Assembly (NCBI GenBank): GCA_017858325.1
Contig: JAFMBT010000006.1
Coordinates: 17,376-81,375 of the forward strand
Source: Candidatus Planktophila sp.
GTDB lineage: Bacteria > Actinomycetota > Actinomycetes > Nanopelagicales > Nanopelagicaceae
Reading direction: 5' to 3'
DNA: 64,000 nucleotides
Shown here: one piece after another, positions 8,573 to 16,687 of the stretch
Position numbering within the stretch: position 1 is the stretch's first letter
Layout of the letters: each line of letters opens with the position of its first letter
Program-made: the position numbers and the translations under genes
The notes under the pieces: model-generated
What the model was told of the DNA's origin: nothing
Database searches by the model: none
Seen by the model: the letters and a program-made list of their open reading frames with translations, nothing else

Positions 8573-8635
8573 GCACCTAACCTGTGGTGAAAATCATTTT
8601 ACCCTCGCGCCCAGCTAAGTGAAAGGAATGTGACG

Positions 8636-8839
8636 ATGCCTACATATCAATACGCCTGTAGCGCCTGTGATCACGCCTTTGAAGCGGTGCAATCATTCTC
8701 AGAAGATGCTCTGACCGTTTGCCCTGAATGTAAAGGTGAAATTCGAAAAGTTTATTCCAGTGTCGGGGTGGTCTTTAAAGGTTCTGGCTTCTATAAAACG
8801 GATTCCGTAAAACCGGCACCGTCAACAAGTACCGAGTAG
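8636..8839 (+). CDS. FmdB-family zinc-ribbon protein
   Basis: This 67-residue protein starts MPTYQYACSACDHAFE and has a CxxC...CxxC zinc ribbon (CSAC and CPEC) followed by the family-typical stretch RKVYSSVGVVFKGSGFY and a Ser/Thr tail. FmdB-type proteins are common small putative regulators of unknown mechanism. The ATG at 8636 is preferred over the in-frame GTG at 8630 because GAAAGGA lies at the right distance before it and the family starts with MPTY. It is divergent from copC with about 110 nt between them. Confidence 0.9.
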   Translation: MPTYQYACSACDHAFEAVQSFSEDALTVCPECKGEIRKVYSSVGVVFKGSGFYKTDSVKPAPSTSTE

Positions 8840-8849
8840 GGGTAAACCC

Positions 8850-8963
8850 CTAGCTATCGTGATGTGGTGGTTTATCCGATTTGATATCTTCATCACGTTT
8901 TAGATCAATATCCTCACGTGGATCTCGTTCATCTTCGGTTATCGCTGGGAATAATTCGCTCAT
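8850..8963 (-). CDS. Possible 37-residue acidic/basic small protein
   Basis: I do not recognise this ORF. It starts MSELFPAITEDERDPREDID and continues as an alternating acidic/basic chain ending PPHHDS, with no hydrophobic segment or cysteine. It fills the gap between fmdB and the MMPL gene on the opposite strand. A TACTAT box lies 9 nt upstream of the ATG, consistent with a short or absent leader. The composition, rich in Asp, Glu and Lys, is unlike random frames nearby, but the length is too short to be sure. It may be a real microprotein or a chance ORF. Confidence 0.35.
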   Translation of the reverse strand: MSELFPAITEDERDPREDIDLKRDEDIKSDKPPHHDS

Positions 8964-8990
8964 AATTATCCCATAGTACATACTTACGCG

Positions 8991-11099
8991 GTGTTTATGC
9001 GACTTGGATCATTTATTGTTCGCCGCCGCAAAAGTGTATTGATAACCTACATCATCTCTATTCTTGTTGCAGGCGCGATCGGATCACTTTCATTTAGCCG
9101 CCTAGATTCTGGTGGATATTCAGATCTCAATTCGGAATCTGCCAAAGCTGCTGGATACATCACCGATACCTTCAAGGTTCAAGACCCGGTTGCCATTCTT
9201 GTCGTCGATGCGGGCACACGTTCTGTCGATGACCCCACCGTGATGAGTGAAGCGACAACTTTGGAGAAAGAAGTTGCTGCGGCAAAAGGAATTAGTCGAA
9301 CACTCTCTTATTGGTCAACTGGTGGGTCACCTAACCTAGCTTCATCTGATCGCAAAGCCGCTTTTCTCTTTATCTATGCCGATATCGAAAATTTTGATTT
9401 CGAAGGCTATGAGGCTGTCGGAAAAACTATCTCTGAAAACTTCGATGGTAAATACAAATCATTAGAGGTCTATGCCGGTGGTGGAGCAGTCGTTACAAAT
9501 GCGATTAATTCCAAGATTAAGACCGATCTTTTATTAGCTGAAGGAATAGCAATTCCATTAACCTTCATCTTGCTCGCCTTTGTATTCGGCGCTCTCGTTG
9601 CCTCAGCCATGCCACTTGTTGTTGGCGTTGGCGCAATTCTTGGCTCTTTCTTCCTCACCTACCTTCTTACCCTTGTTACTGATGTGAGCGTATTCGCCCT
9701 CAATCTCATCACAGGATTGGGCTTAGGGCTCGGTATCGATTACGCACTTCTGATCGTCAATCGTTTCCGGGAAGAGATGCATAATGGAAAAAGTGTTGAA
9801 GAGAGCGCGATCATCACTGTAGGCACAGCAGGTAAGACTGTCTTCTATTCGGGTTTGACGGTGATGGTCACACTCAGCGCACTTCTACTCTTTCCGCTGA
9901 ACTTCCTTAAATCTTTTGGTTATGCCGGTGTAGTCGTCACGCTCTTTGCAATCTTTGGGGCGCTCATTCCACTTCCCGCTCTTCTGGCAATCTTAGGTAA
10001 GCGCGTCGATAAAGGTGTGATTCGTAAAGGTGGCCTTGCTCCGAAAGAAGATGGACGCTGGGCAAAAACTGCACGCACTGTGATGGCACGTCCAGTTCCC
10101 GTTGTCATAGGTTCACTTGCGTTACTCATTGTTATGGCAATGCCAATCGTAAATATTGCTTTCGCACAAGTAGATTCCCGAGTACTTCCAGCATCTGATC
10201 GTGCAGCAATTAGCTCGCAAGTAATTGAAGAACGATTTGCAAGTTTTGAAGGTAGCCCCATTGAAGTAATTCTCCCCGATGGCGTCGGTCGCGAGAGCGC
10301 GCTCAACTCGTTTTTAGCGCAAGCGAAGTCTGTTGAAGGAATTACTCGCGTAGGGGAACTTGAATACTCTGGAGAAGATATCCGGGTACAGGTGATCCCT
10401 GGTACAAGTTCGCGATCACTTGATGCTGAAAGACTTATTAAAGAGTTGCGCGCTCTTGAAAAACCAGCGGGGCTTCTCATTGGCGGTGTTGCAGCAGACT
10501 TCACCGACTCACAAGGTGGCATCGCTAAAACACTTCCATGGGCCCTTGGTTGGATCGGCTTTGCAGTCTTCATACTTATCTTTATCTTCACCGGATCCAT
10601 CATTTTGCCGATTAAGGCAGTTCTTCTCAATGGTTTATCTCTCGTTGCCACACTCGGTGTCATCACATGGATCTTTATCGATGGAAATCTCAAGTGGCTA
10701 GTTGGTGACTTCACAGTTACCGGAACGTTAGATACAGGCTCAGTAATCTTGGTAGCAGTTGTTGTCTTTGGTCTATCAATGGATTACGAACTCTTCTTAC
10801 TTTCACGTATCCGCGAAGAGCATCTCGCTGGTAAATCAAATGTTGAGGCAGTTGCAGTAGGCCTACAGCGCTCTGCTCGCATTATTACCGCGGCTGCGCT
10901 TTTGCTAGCAGTTGTCTTTGCCGCCTTTATCACAAGTGGGGTCACATCAATCAAGATGCTTGGCTTTGGAGTCGCCTTTGCAGTCCTTCTTGATGCAACA
11001 CTCATTCGCGCACTTTTGGTCCCTGCCCTCATGCGCTTATTCGGTGAACGCAACTGGTGGGCGCCTAAGAGTCTTCGCAGATTTACTCTCACTCACTAA
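8991..11099 (+). CDS. MMPL/RND-family transporter
   Basis: This 702-residue inner-membrane protein has the two-fold layout of MmpL/HpnN proteins: an N-terminal helix (about residues 15-35), a large exoplasmic loop, five helices ending near residue 335, then a second set of helix, loop and five helices. Family motifs are visible: GLGLGIDYALLIVNRFREE in the first half and FGLSMDYELFLLSRIREEH in the second, containing the Asp-Tyr pairs of the proton relay. Such pumps export lipids, siderophores or drugs by proton motive force; the substrate is unknown. GTG at 8991 gives the family-like start MFMRLGSFIVRRR; ATG at 8997 is possible. Confidence 0.92.
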   Translation: MFMRLGSFIVRRRKSVLITYIISILVAGAIGSLSFSRLDSGGYSDLNSESAKAAGYITDTFKVQDPVAILVVDAGTRSVDDPTVMSEATTLEKEVAAAKGISRTLSYWSTGGSPNLASSDRKAAFLFIYADIENFDFEGYEAVGKTISENFDGKYKSLEVYAGGGAVVTNAINSKIKTDLLLAEGIAIPLTFILLAFVFGALVASAMPLVVGVGAILGSFFLTYLLTLVTDVSVFALNLITGLGLGLGIDYALLIVNRFREEMHNGKSVEESAIITVGTAGKTVFYSGLTVMVTLSALLLFPLNFLKSFGYAGVVVTLFAIFGALIPLPALLAILGKRVDKGVIRKGGLAPKEDGRWAKTARTVMARPVPVVIGSLALLIVMAMPIVNIAFAQVDSRVLPASDRAAISSQVIEERFASFEGSPIEVILPDGVGRESALNSFLAQAKSVEGITRVGELEYSGEDIRVQVIPGTSSRSLDAERLIKELRALEKPAGLLIGGVAADFTDSQGGIAKTLPWALGWIGFAVFILIFIFTGSIILPIKAVLLNGLSLVATLGVITWIFIDGNLKWLVGDFTVTGTLDTGSVILVAVVVFGLSMDYELFLLSRIREEHLAGKSNVEAVAVGLQRSARIITAAALLLAVVFAAFITSGVTSIKMLGFGVAFAVLLDATLIRALLVPALMRLFGERNWWAPKSLRRFTLTH

Positions 11100-11106
11100 G
11101 AGGGCT

Positions 11107-11112
11107 TACCCT
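11107..11112 (+). promoter_or_regulatory. -10 element, leaderless promoter of purU
   Basis: TACCCT ends 6 nt before the purU ATG at 11119 and lies just after the MMPL stop codon, so purU can be transcribed independently without a leader. Confidence 0.5.
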
Positions 11113-11118
11113 TAGGCC

Positions 11119-11958
11119 ATGGATCTGATTGCCAGTCTGCAGTGTGCTGATCAACCCGGAATTGTCCATGCGATGACCACCGCAGTCTTGGCTTGCGGTG
11201 GCAACATCATTGAAAACCAGCAGTTCACAGATGAACCAACAAATACCTTTGTTATGCGTACCCGTTTTGAAACTTCACAGAGCTTAGATGCTGCACGGAA
11301 GAGTTTAACTGAGGGCTTAAGCAAATTCTCGCCCGCTCTACATATTCGCCCAACGGATGAGAAGCCGCGCGCATTAGTTCTAGTGACTAAAGAAAGCCAC
11401 TGCTTGCGAGATTTGCTATACCTTCTTGAACTTGGTGAGCTACCGATAGAAATTCCATTGATTGTCTCTAACCATGAGGACCTTCGTACTCTTGTTGAAT
11501 CACATGGATTTACCTTTGCTCATTTTCCGGTGACTGCCTCAACAAAGGCAGAACAAGAGAAAGCGCTACTTGCACTCATCAAAGAGCACTCCATCGACTT
11601 CGTAGTCCTTGCTCGTTACATGCAAGTTCTATCAAATGAGTTCTGTGCTGCACTGCCTGGACGAATCATTAATATTCACCACTCATTCTTACCAGGATTT
11701 AAAGGTGCTAAGCCTTATCACCAAGCACATGCTCGCGGCGTGAAAATTATCGGAGCAACGGCACACTTTGTGACTTCAGATCTTGATGAAGGTCCAATCA
11801 TCGAACAAGATATTGCCCATGTTTCACACGCATCTACACCCGAAGATTTGATTGCGTTAGGTCGAGATATTGAGCGCCGCGTACTTGCTAAAGCCGTACG
11901 CCTCTATGCCCAAGATCGAATCTTTATCGTTGGCCAACGCACAGTTGTTTTTTCTTAA
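11119..11958 (+). CDS. purU: Formyltetrahydrofolate deformylase
   Basis: PurU hydrolyses 10-formyl-THF to formate and THF, supplying formate for purine synthesis and balancing folates. The 279 residues match the usual 280. Residues 1-80 form an ACT regulatory domain (QCADQPGIVHAMT). The catalytic domain has the formyltransferase signature IINIHHSFLPGFKGAKPYHQ followed by GATAHFVTSDLDEGPIIEQD, which contains the catalytic His and Asp. The ATG is supported by TACCCT 6 nt upstream. It follows the MMPL gene by 19 nt. With 5-FTHF cyclo-ligase it is the second folate one-carbon gene in the window. Confidence 0.95.
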   Translation: MDLIASLQCADQPGIVHAMTTAVLACGGNIIENQQFTDEPTNTFVMRTRFETSQSLDAARKSLTEGLSKFSPALHIRPTDEKPRALVLVTKESHCLRDLLYLLELGELPIEIPLIVSNHEDLRTLVESHGFTFAHFPVTASTKAEQEKALLALIKEHSIDFVVLARYMQVLSNEFCAALPGRIINIHHSFLPGFKGAKPYHQAHARGVKIIGATAHFVTSDLDEGPIIEQDIAHVSHASTPEDLIALGRDIERRVLAKAVRLYAQDRIFIVGQRTVVFS

Positions 11959-11982
11959 CTAATTAAATCTGAATTCAGAAAT

Positions 11983-12058
11983 TGGTGTCCCCGGCGGGAG
12001 TTGAACCTGCGACCTACCGCTTAGGAGGCGGTTGCTCTATCCACTGAGCTACGGGGAC
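11983..12058 (-). tRNA. tRNA-Arg(CCT)
   Basis: The minus strand folds as a cloverleaf: acceptor GTCCCCG/CGGGGAC, D arm GCTC/GAGC, anticodon stem ACCGC/GCGGT with loop CTCCTAA (anticodon CCT, reading AGG), and T loop TTCAACT. Discriminator A is followed by an encoded CCA. The T stem (GCAGG/CCCGC) contains one A-C mismatch. Confidence 0.95.
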
Positions 12059-12156
12059 TAAAAAGTGTGCGTACTTGGCAAAGGTTATCGTTACGACTAA
12101 CCTAGCCTCAACACGCTCATTTCCGAGCGTGAAACGAACTATATGAAAGGCCACCC

Positions 12157-13383
12157 ATGAAAGCGCTCGTTATCGGCGCAGGCGGAGTTGGCAGTGCAAT
12201 CGCAAATATCGCATCCCGTAGACCATTTATTAAGCAGATGGTTCTTGCTGATCGCAACCTGTCACGAGCTGAAGCCGCAATAGCAAAGTTAAAGGATTCA
12301 CGATTCTCCGCGGCGGAGGTGAATGCTGCAGAACTTGAGGATATACGAGATCTTATTCGTAAGGCGAAGCCAGATATTGTCATTAACGCGGTTGATCCAC
12401 GATTTGTAATGCCGATCTTTTTGGCATGCGAAATCGAAAATACTAATTACATGGATATGGCGATGTCGCTTTCTCGTCCACATCCTCATTATCCAAACTC
12501 TGAAACTGGCGTAAAACTTGGTGACGAGCAATTTGCTCGTGATTGGAACTGGGGTGAGCGCGGTATCTACGCCCTTGTTGGTATGGGTATCGAGCCTGGT
12601 ATGAGTGATGTCTTTGCCCGTTATGCCTCCGATGAGCTCTTTTCACGACTTGATGAAGTAACTATCTTCGACGGTTCAAATCTGACTGTTGAAGGTGCTG
12701 ACTTTGCTCCATCATTTTCGATTTGGACAACTATTGAAGAGTGCCTTAATCCACCACTGGTCTGGGAGGATGGACGTGGGTGGTTTACGACAGAACCATT
12801 TAGCGAACTTGAAGTCTTTGATTTCCCTGAAGGAATCGGGCCAGTTGAGTGTGTCAACGTTGAGCACGAAGAAGTTGTACTGATTCCACAGAAGGTTGAT
12901 GCCAAGAAAGTGCGCTTTAAGTATGGCCTTGGCTCGGAATTTATCTCAACCTTAAAGACAATTCATATGCTTGGAATGGATCGTAAAGATTCGATCAACG
13001 TGCAAGGTGTCCAAGTTTCACCGCGCGATCTTTTGGCAGCAGCACTTCCTGATCCAGCAACACTTGGCGCACGCATGCGCGGTAAAACATGTGCAGGTAC
13101 TTTGGTGAAGGGCCTTGATAAGCAAGGGAAACCAAAAGCTGTCTATATCTATAACGTTGTAGATAATGCGTGGTCTATGGAAAATTACGGTGATCAGGCT
13201 GTTGTTTGGCAGACTGCAATTAACCCCGTCATGGCTATGGAACTTATCCATAAAGGAATCTGGAAACCTGAAGGAGTAAATGGTCCTGAATGGTTTGCAC
13301 CGCAGCCTTTCCTTGATCTGCTGACAGAGTATGGAAGCAGTTGGCACATTAGAGAAGAAGATACGACTGGAATAGAGGCGTAG
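12157..13383 (+). CDS. Saccharopine dehydrogenase / carboxynorspermidine synthase-like oxidoreductase
   Basis: This 408-residue protein has an N-terminal NAD(P) Rossmann fold (GAGGVGSAIANIASRR), the INAVDP segment of the LYS9/saccharopine dehydrogenase family, a substrate domain with YMDMAMS and GMGIEPGMSDVFARYA, and a C-terminal tail with GDQAVVWQTAINPV. Family members join or split amino acids such as saccharopine, carboxynorspermidine or homospermidine precursors; the reaction here cannot be decided from sequence alone. GAAAGG precedes the ATG at good spacing. It is followed after 2 nt by an SDR gene, suggesting an operon. No polyamine or lysine genes flank it. Confidence 0.85.
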   Translation: MKALVIGAGGVGSAIANIASRRPFIKQMVLADRNLSRAEAAIAKLKDSRFSAAEVNAAELEDIRDLIRKAKPDIVINAVDPRFVMPIFLACEIENTNYMDMAMSLSRPHPHYPNSETGVKLGDEQFARDWNWGERGIYALVGMGIEPGMSDVFARYASDELFSRLDEVTIFDGSNLTVEGADFAPSFSIWTTIEECLNPPLVWEDGRGWFTTEPFSELEVFDFPEGIGPVECVNVEHEEVVLIPQKVDAKKVRFKYGLGSEFISTLKTIHMLGMDRKDSINVQGVQVSPRDLLAAALPDPATLGARMRGKTCAGTLVKGLDKQGKPKAVYIYNVVDNAWSMENYGDQAVVWQTAINPVMAMELIHKGIWKPEGVNGPEWFAPQPFLDLLTEYGSSWHIREEDTTGIEA

Positions 13384-13385
13384 CA

Positions 13386-14144
13386 ATGTCGAAGTGGGCA
13401 CTTGTCACGGGTGCAACAGCAGGTATAGGTGAAAGCTTTACTCGGTTGCTGGCATCCAAGGGCTTTAATATCGCTCTTGTCGCCCGTGACGAGGCTCGTC
13501 TTCATCAACGTGCAGCAGCGTTACGCGAGAAGTATCGGGTGCAGACATTTGTACTTCCCGCAGATCTTGCCACCGATCAGGGTTGCAGTTCGGTTGAGGA
13601 GTATCTCAAAGAGTTTGAGATCGAAGTTCTCATCAATAATGCTGGTTTCGGAATTAATAAGGCATTTACTATGAGCGCCCTTGATGCCGAGCAAGATCTA
13701 CTTGATGTACTTGTGAGAACTCCTATGCGCCTGATGCATGTTGTGCTCCCACAGATGAAGGCGCGAAATAGCGGCACTATTATTAACGTCTCTTCTATTG
13801 CAAGCTTTATCGCAGGTGGGACATATAGCGCTTCCAAGTCCTACCTCACTGTTTTATCTGAGTCACTGCATACTGAACTACGCGCTACCAATATAAAGAT
13901 CAGCGCACTCTGTCCCGGATTTACCCGTACCGAATTTCATGAGCGCGGTCGAATGAAGATGAAGGGCCTTCCAGAATTCATGTGGCTCGATTCTGACCAG
14001 CTCGTTGCTCGGTCATGGTCTGATGCGGAGAGTGGAAAGGCTGTCAGTGTCCCTGGATGGCAGTACAAACTTTTGGTCGGTTTTATCGCGACCCTGCCGA
14101 GAAGAATCGTTCGCAGCATAGGAATGAACCTACGTAAACGCTGA
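13386..14144 (+). CDS. Short-chain dehydrogenase/reductase (SDR)
   Basis: This is a classical SDR of 252 residues with the cofactor loop TGATAGIGESF, the NNAGFG motif, the catalytic Ser in NVSSIAS and the YSASK active site (YxxxK). The core resembles DltE/YqjQ-like reductases with the CPGFTRTEFHERGR segment. The last 30 residues are hydrophobic and basic (LLVGFIATLPRRIVRSIGM), a possible membrane association. It begins 2 nt after the saccharopine dehydrogenase-like gene and is probably co-transcribed. Substrate unknown. Confidence 0.88.
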   Translation: MSKWALVTGATAGIGESFTRLLASKGFNIALVARDEARLHQRAAALREKYRVQTFVLPADLATDQGCSSVEEYLKEFEIEVLINNAGFGINKAFTMSALDAEQDLLDVLVRTPMRLMHVVLPQMKARNSGTIINVSSIASFIAGGTYSASKSYLTVLSESLHTELRATNIKISALCPGFTRTEFHERGRMKMKGLPEFMWLDSDQLVARSWSDAESGKAVSVPGWQYKLLVGFIATLPRRIVRSIGMNLRKR

Positions 14145-14215
14145 CGTACACAGGATATTCACTGATTTAAGGGGTACCTTCGTTATGCTTAGTTCATTAT
14201 CTATGGAGGTTCTCT

Positions 14216-14851
14216 ATGTTTCGCAAAGTAATCGCCACTGCTACCGCTTCGGTACTGATAGCACTCGCCTTTAGCGCCGCGCCTGCTAGCGCTGCGACGG
14301 TAAAGAATGGCACGCCATGCTCTAAGGCAGGAGCCAAAACAAAGTCAGGTGGCGAGACTTTCCGCTGCGCAAAATATGCCCTCCAGAAGAATGCAAAACT
14401 TACCTGGCGTACCAAGGACTGTATCAAAACTGTTAAAGCTTACCGGAAGACCAACACTTCGGTGACCACCGCCCGCACCGAAACTGCAAAGACTATCGGG
14501 ACTCTTGATGAAGCGATTGCAAACTTGGAAGAATCAATTACAGCGCTCACACCCGTTGTTGCAGCAAATGTGAAGGTTGAACAGGATCGTATTGCTGCGA
14601 TTAAGGTCAAGCTAGATGCGATGAAAGCTGATACTGCAAATCTTGCAAAGAATGCAAAAAACATCAAGGATTATGAAACAGCTATCTCGTGGCGTGAAAT
14701 CACGGTACGTCGCCTTGATACTCAGCTCTCGGCTTTCACTTCTAAAATTAATAAGTTAAAGAATGAGAAGAGTGCGGCAAATAATAACTTATCTCTTATT
14801 TCATCCTCTGCCAGCACAGCACTTTCAACAGCGAAAACCATCTGTCGCTAA
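14216..14851 (+). CDS. Secreted coiled-coil protein of unknown function
   Basis: I do not recognise the family. The 211-residue product has a signal peptide (about residues 1-26, ending PASA), a compact region with paired cysteines (TPCSKAG, FRCAKYA, KDCIK) and a long helical region (about 80-205) rich in Ala, Lys, Glu and Ile that looks like coiled coil, ending with TICR. The N-terminal motif resembles the NGTxCxKxGxxxxxGGxxFxC repeats found in small exported actinobacterial proteins. A strong GGAGG lies 6 nt before the ATG, an exception among the many leaderless genes here, which suggests high expression. It converges on the Rieske gene with no gap. Confidence 0.75.
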   Translation: MFRKVIATATASVLIALAFSAAPASAATVKNGTPCSKAGAKTKSGGETFRCAKYALQKNAKLTWRTKDCIKTVKAYRKTNTSVTTARTETAKTIGTLDEAIANLEESITALTPVVAANVKVEQDRIAAIKVKLDAMKADTANLAKNAKNIKDYETAISWREITVRRLDTQLSAFTSKINKLKNEKSAANNNLSLISSSASTALSTAKTICR

Positions 14852-15286
14852 TTAGCCAATCGTTACCCTTGAAGCGGTTGCCTTAACGGGTAACCGCTTC
14901 AATGCTGTTGATGCTGGGCCGACTAAATTCTTTCCAGCTAATGTGAAAGTTGCTTGATGTGTCTGACATTGCCATTGATTGCCGGTCTGCACGAGTTCAC
15001 CACCTTGGTGTGTGCATAACAAATTAACCGCCACATATGCTTTCGCTGAAGTGCGGACAAGTGCAATTGATCTTCCTTGCACATCATCGATGCGAACAAC
15101 TCCGCCTACTTTCTTCAGCACAGGATTAGATTTCAGGGCCACTCGAACTTTGCCCGATCGCAAAATCTTCACACCTGTCGCGGCCGTTGCCGCCTCTGGT
15201 GATGAAAAGATGCCGACAGTTACCAGCGACAGCGCGCAGAGCGCTCCACGGCGAGTAATCCCGGTGGACTCTTCGATATTACTCAT
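14852..15286 (-). CDS. Tat-exported Rieske 2Fe-2S protein
   Basis: The 144-residue protein begins with a twin-arginine signal (TRRGALCALSLVTVG) ending near AATA. The Rieske domain carries box 1 CTHQGG and box 2 CQTHQATF, giving two Cys and two His ligands; the usual box 2 is CPCHGSxF, so this is a divergent small Rieske protein. Its size is like the stand-alone exported Rieske proteins of Actinobacteria rather than QcrA. It would carry electrons outside the membrane; the partner is unknown. It is divergent from the GGDEF gene and tail-to-tail with the coiled-coil protein. Confidence 0.85.
   Translation of the reverse strand: MSNIEESTGITRRGALCALSLVTVGIFSSPEAATAATGVKILRSGKVRVALKSNPVLKKVGGVVRIDDVQGRSIALVRTSAKAYVAVNLLCTHQGGELVQTGNQWQCQTHQATFTLAGKNLVGPASTALKRLPVKATASRVTIG
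14869..14902. repeat. 11-bp perfect hairpin inside the end of the Rieske gene
   Basis: TTGAAGCGGTT and AACCGCTTCAA form an 11-bp perfect stem with a 12-nt loop, 17 nt beyond the stop of the convergent gene ending at 14851 and within the last codons of the Rieske gene. It may terminate or protect the plus-strand transcript, but no T-run follows. Confidence 0.45.
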
Positions 15287-15337
15287 CTGTGGCTTCCCCT
15301 ATATCCGCTCGCATCTGCCGGTGCAATAGTTGCTTGG

Positions 15338-16687
15338 GTGCGAACTTACCCGATTACGCGGTATGGCGCATTGGGAGTTTTTTCTCTTCATCTGGCCCTG
15401 CGCTTCATCCTTGATGGTCAGCACATTTGGCTAGACCTGATTCTCTATAACCTGGTGGCCCTGCTGGCTTTAGTCACACTCTTTGCATCCCCGGCTCATA
15501 ACGATCCGCTAGCAATCGCATTTCTTGCCTGTGCAATGGGTAGCTGGATCTTTGGTTCAGTTCTCTCTAGTTATGGGCAATTCTTTAGTACACCTAGCGC
15601 AACCATCTACTTAATCAATATCTCCTACACGCTTTTTTATCCCTTTGCCTTAATGGCTATTCCGCGGATTATCAGTAAGAGAAAGAAGATTGCCGTTGTT
15701 GAAGTTTTAGATGCGGCAATTTTTGGTTTAGGACTGAGCTCGATTGCAACTGCGCTCATTCTTTCTAGGGTCATCTCAATTGAAGGTGACCAGGGATTTT
15801 TTGAAATCTTCTTTCCAATCTGCGACCTGGCAATAGCAATTACAATTGGAATTACTGCGATTACTCAACGACTGAATCTACGCTTTTTTATCTTAACTCT
15901 CGGATTTGCAATCTACCTAGTTTTTGATTACCTCTATCTTTGGATGAGTGCTCAGAATCGATATATGTTTGGGACTATCTTTGATAATGGTTGGGTTCTC
16001 GGAATCATTTTTATTTCACTCTCACTCTGGTATTCACCGGCAAATTCAGAACAAAACTTTTCGATACACCCCGCGTTTATTGCGCTCTCGATCTTTATTA
16101 GCCCCACACTCTTGGCGATGATGGCACTGCGTCCTGGAATCTTTCCTTCCTACATTGTCTTTCCTACAATCGCTACCCTGTTTCTTGCCTTTATTCGCAT
16201 GACTGTGAGTTTGCGACAAGCGCGCGATCTCGGTGATGAGAAGACGTTGGCGCGCACAGATGAACTCACCGGACTTCCCAATCGGCGCAGACTCATTGCA
16301 GAACTTGATACATTCTCAAAGGTGGAAGGTGCGCTGATGCTCCTTGATCTCAATGGATTTAAGCAGGTAAATGATCAATGTGGGCATGGTGCTGGCGATC
16401 AGGTCCTGGTTCAAGTGGCTGCACGATTTGCTCGAGTACTGCCAGAGAGCGCACTTCTTGCAAGACTAGGTGGTGACGAGTTTGGTGTATTACTCAATGG
16501 AACTTCACACTCAACGCTAGAAATTCTTCAAGCCCTGAAAGCCTGCGTTAGCTATCCCTTTCTTATCGATGGAAAGGATATTTCCGTTGGAGTCAGTATT
16601 GGCCATGTCAGTAACAGCGAAGGTGGAGATTTACTAGCAAAGGCAGATGCGGCTATGTATGTCGCTAAACGATCACTTACTTTTTAA
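15338..16687 (+). CDS. Membrane-bound diguanylate cyclase (GGDEF domain)
   Basis: GGDEF proteins make the second messenger c-di-GMP from two GTP. Residues 1 to about 290 form eight or nine membrane helices with no recognised sensor motif. The C-terminal 160 residues are a complete GGDEF domain: RTDELTGLPNRRRL, LLDLNGFKQVNDQCGHGAGD, the active site RLGGDEF, and SIGHVS. I see no RxxD inhibitory site five residues before GGDEF. No EAL, HD-GYP or PilZ gene is in the window. The start GTG at 15338 has no clear ribosome binding site. Its last 11 bp overlap the convergent photolyase gene. Confidence 0.9.
   Translation: MRTYPITRYGALGVFSLHLALRFILDGQHIWLDLILYNLVALLALVTLFASPAHNDPLAIAFLACAMGSWIFGSVLSSYGQFFSTPSATIYLINISYTLFYPFALMAIPRIISKRKKIAVVEVLDAAIFGLGLSSIATALILSRVISIEGDQGFFEIFFPICDLAIAITIGITAITQRLNLRFFILTLGFAIYLVFDYLYLWMSAQNRYMFGTIFDNGWVLGIIFISLSLWYSPANSEQNFSIHPAFIALSIFISPTLLAMMALRPGIFPSYIVFPTIATLFLAFIRMTVSLRQARDLGDEKTLARTDELTGLPNRRRLIAELDTFSKVEGALMLLDLNGFKQVNDQCGHGAGDQVLVQVAARFARVLPESALLARLGGDEFGVLLNGTSHSTLEILQALKACVSYPFLIDGKDISVGVSIGHVSNSEGGDLLAKADAAMYVAKRSLTF

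Noticed and set aside
9920..10714. 264-residue open frame antisense to the MMPL gene
   Set aside because: It is rich in Ser, Arg, Pro and Ile in the pattern of a shadow frame, and the plus strand encodes a motif-complete transporter.
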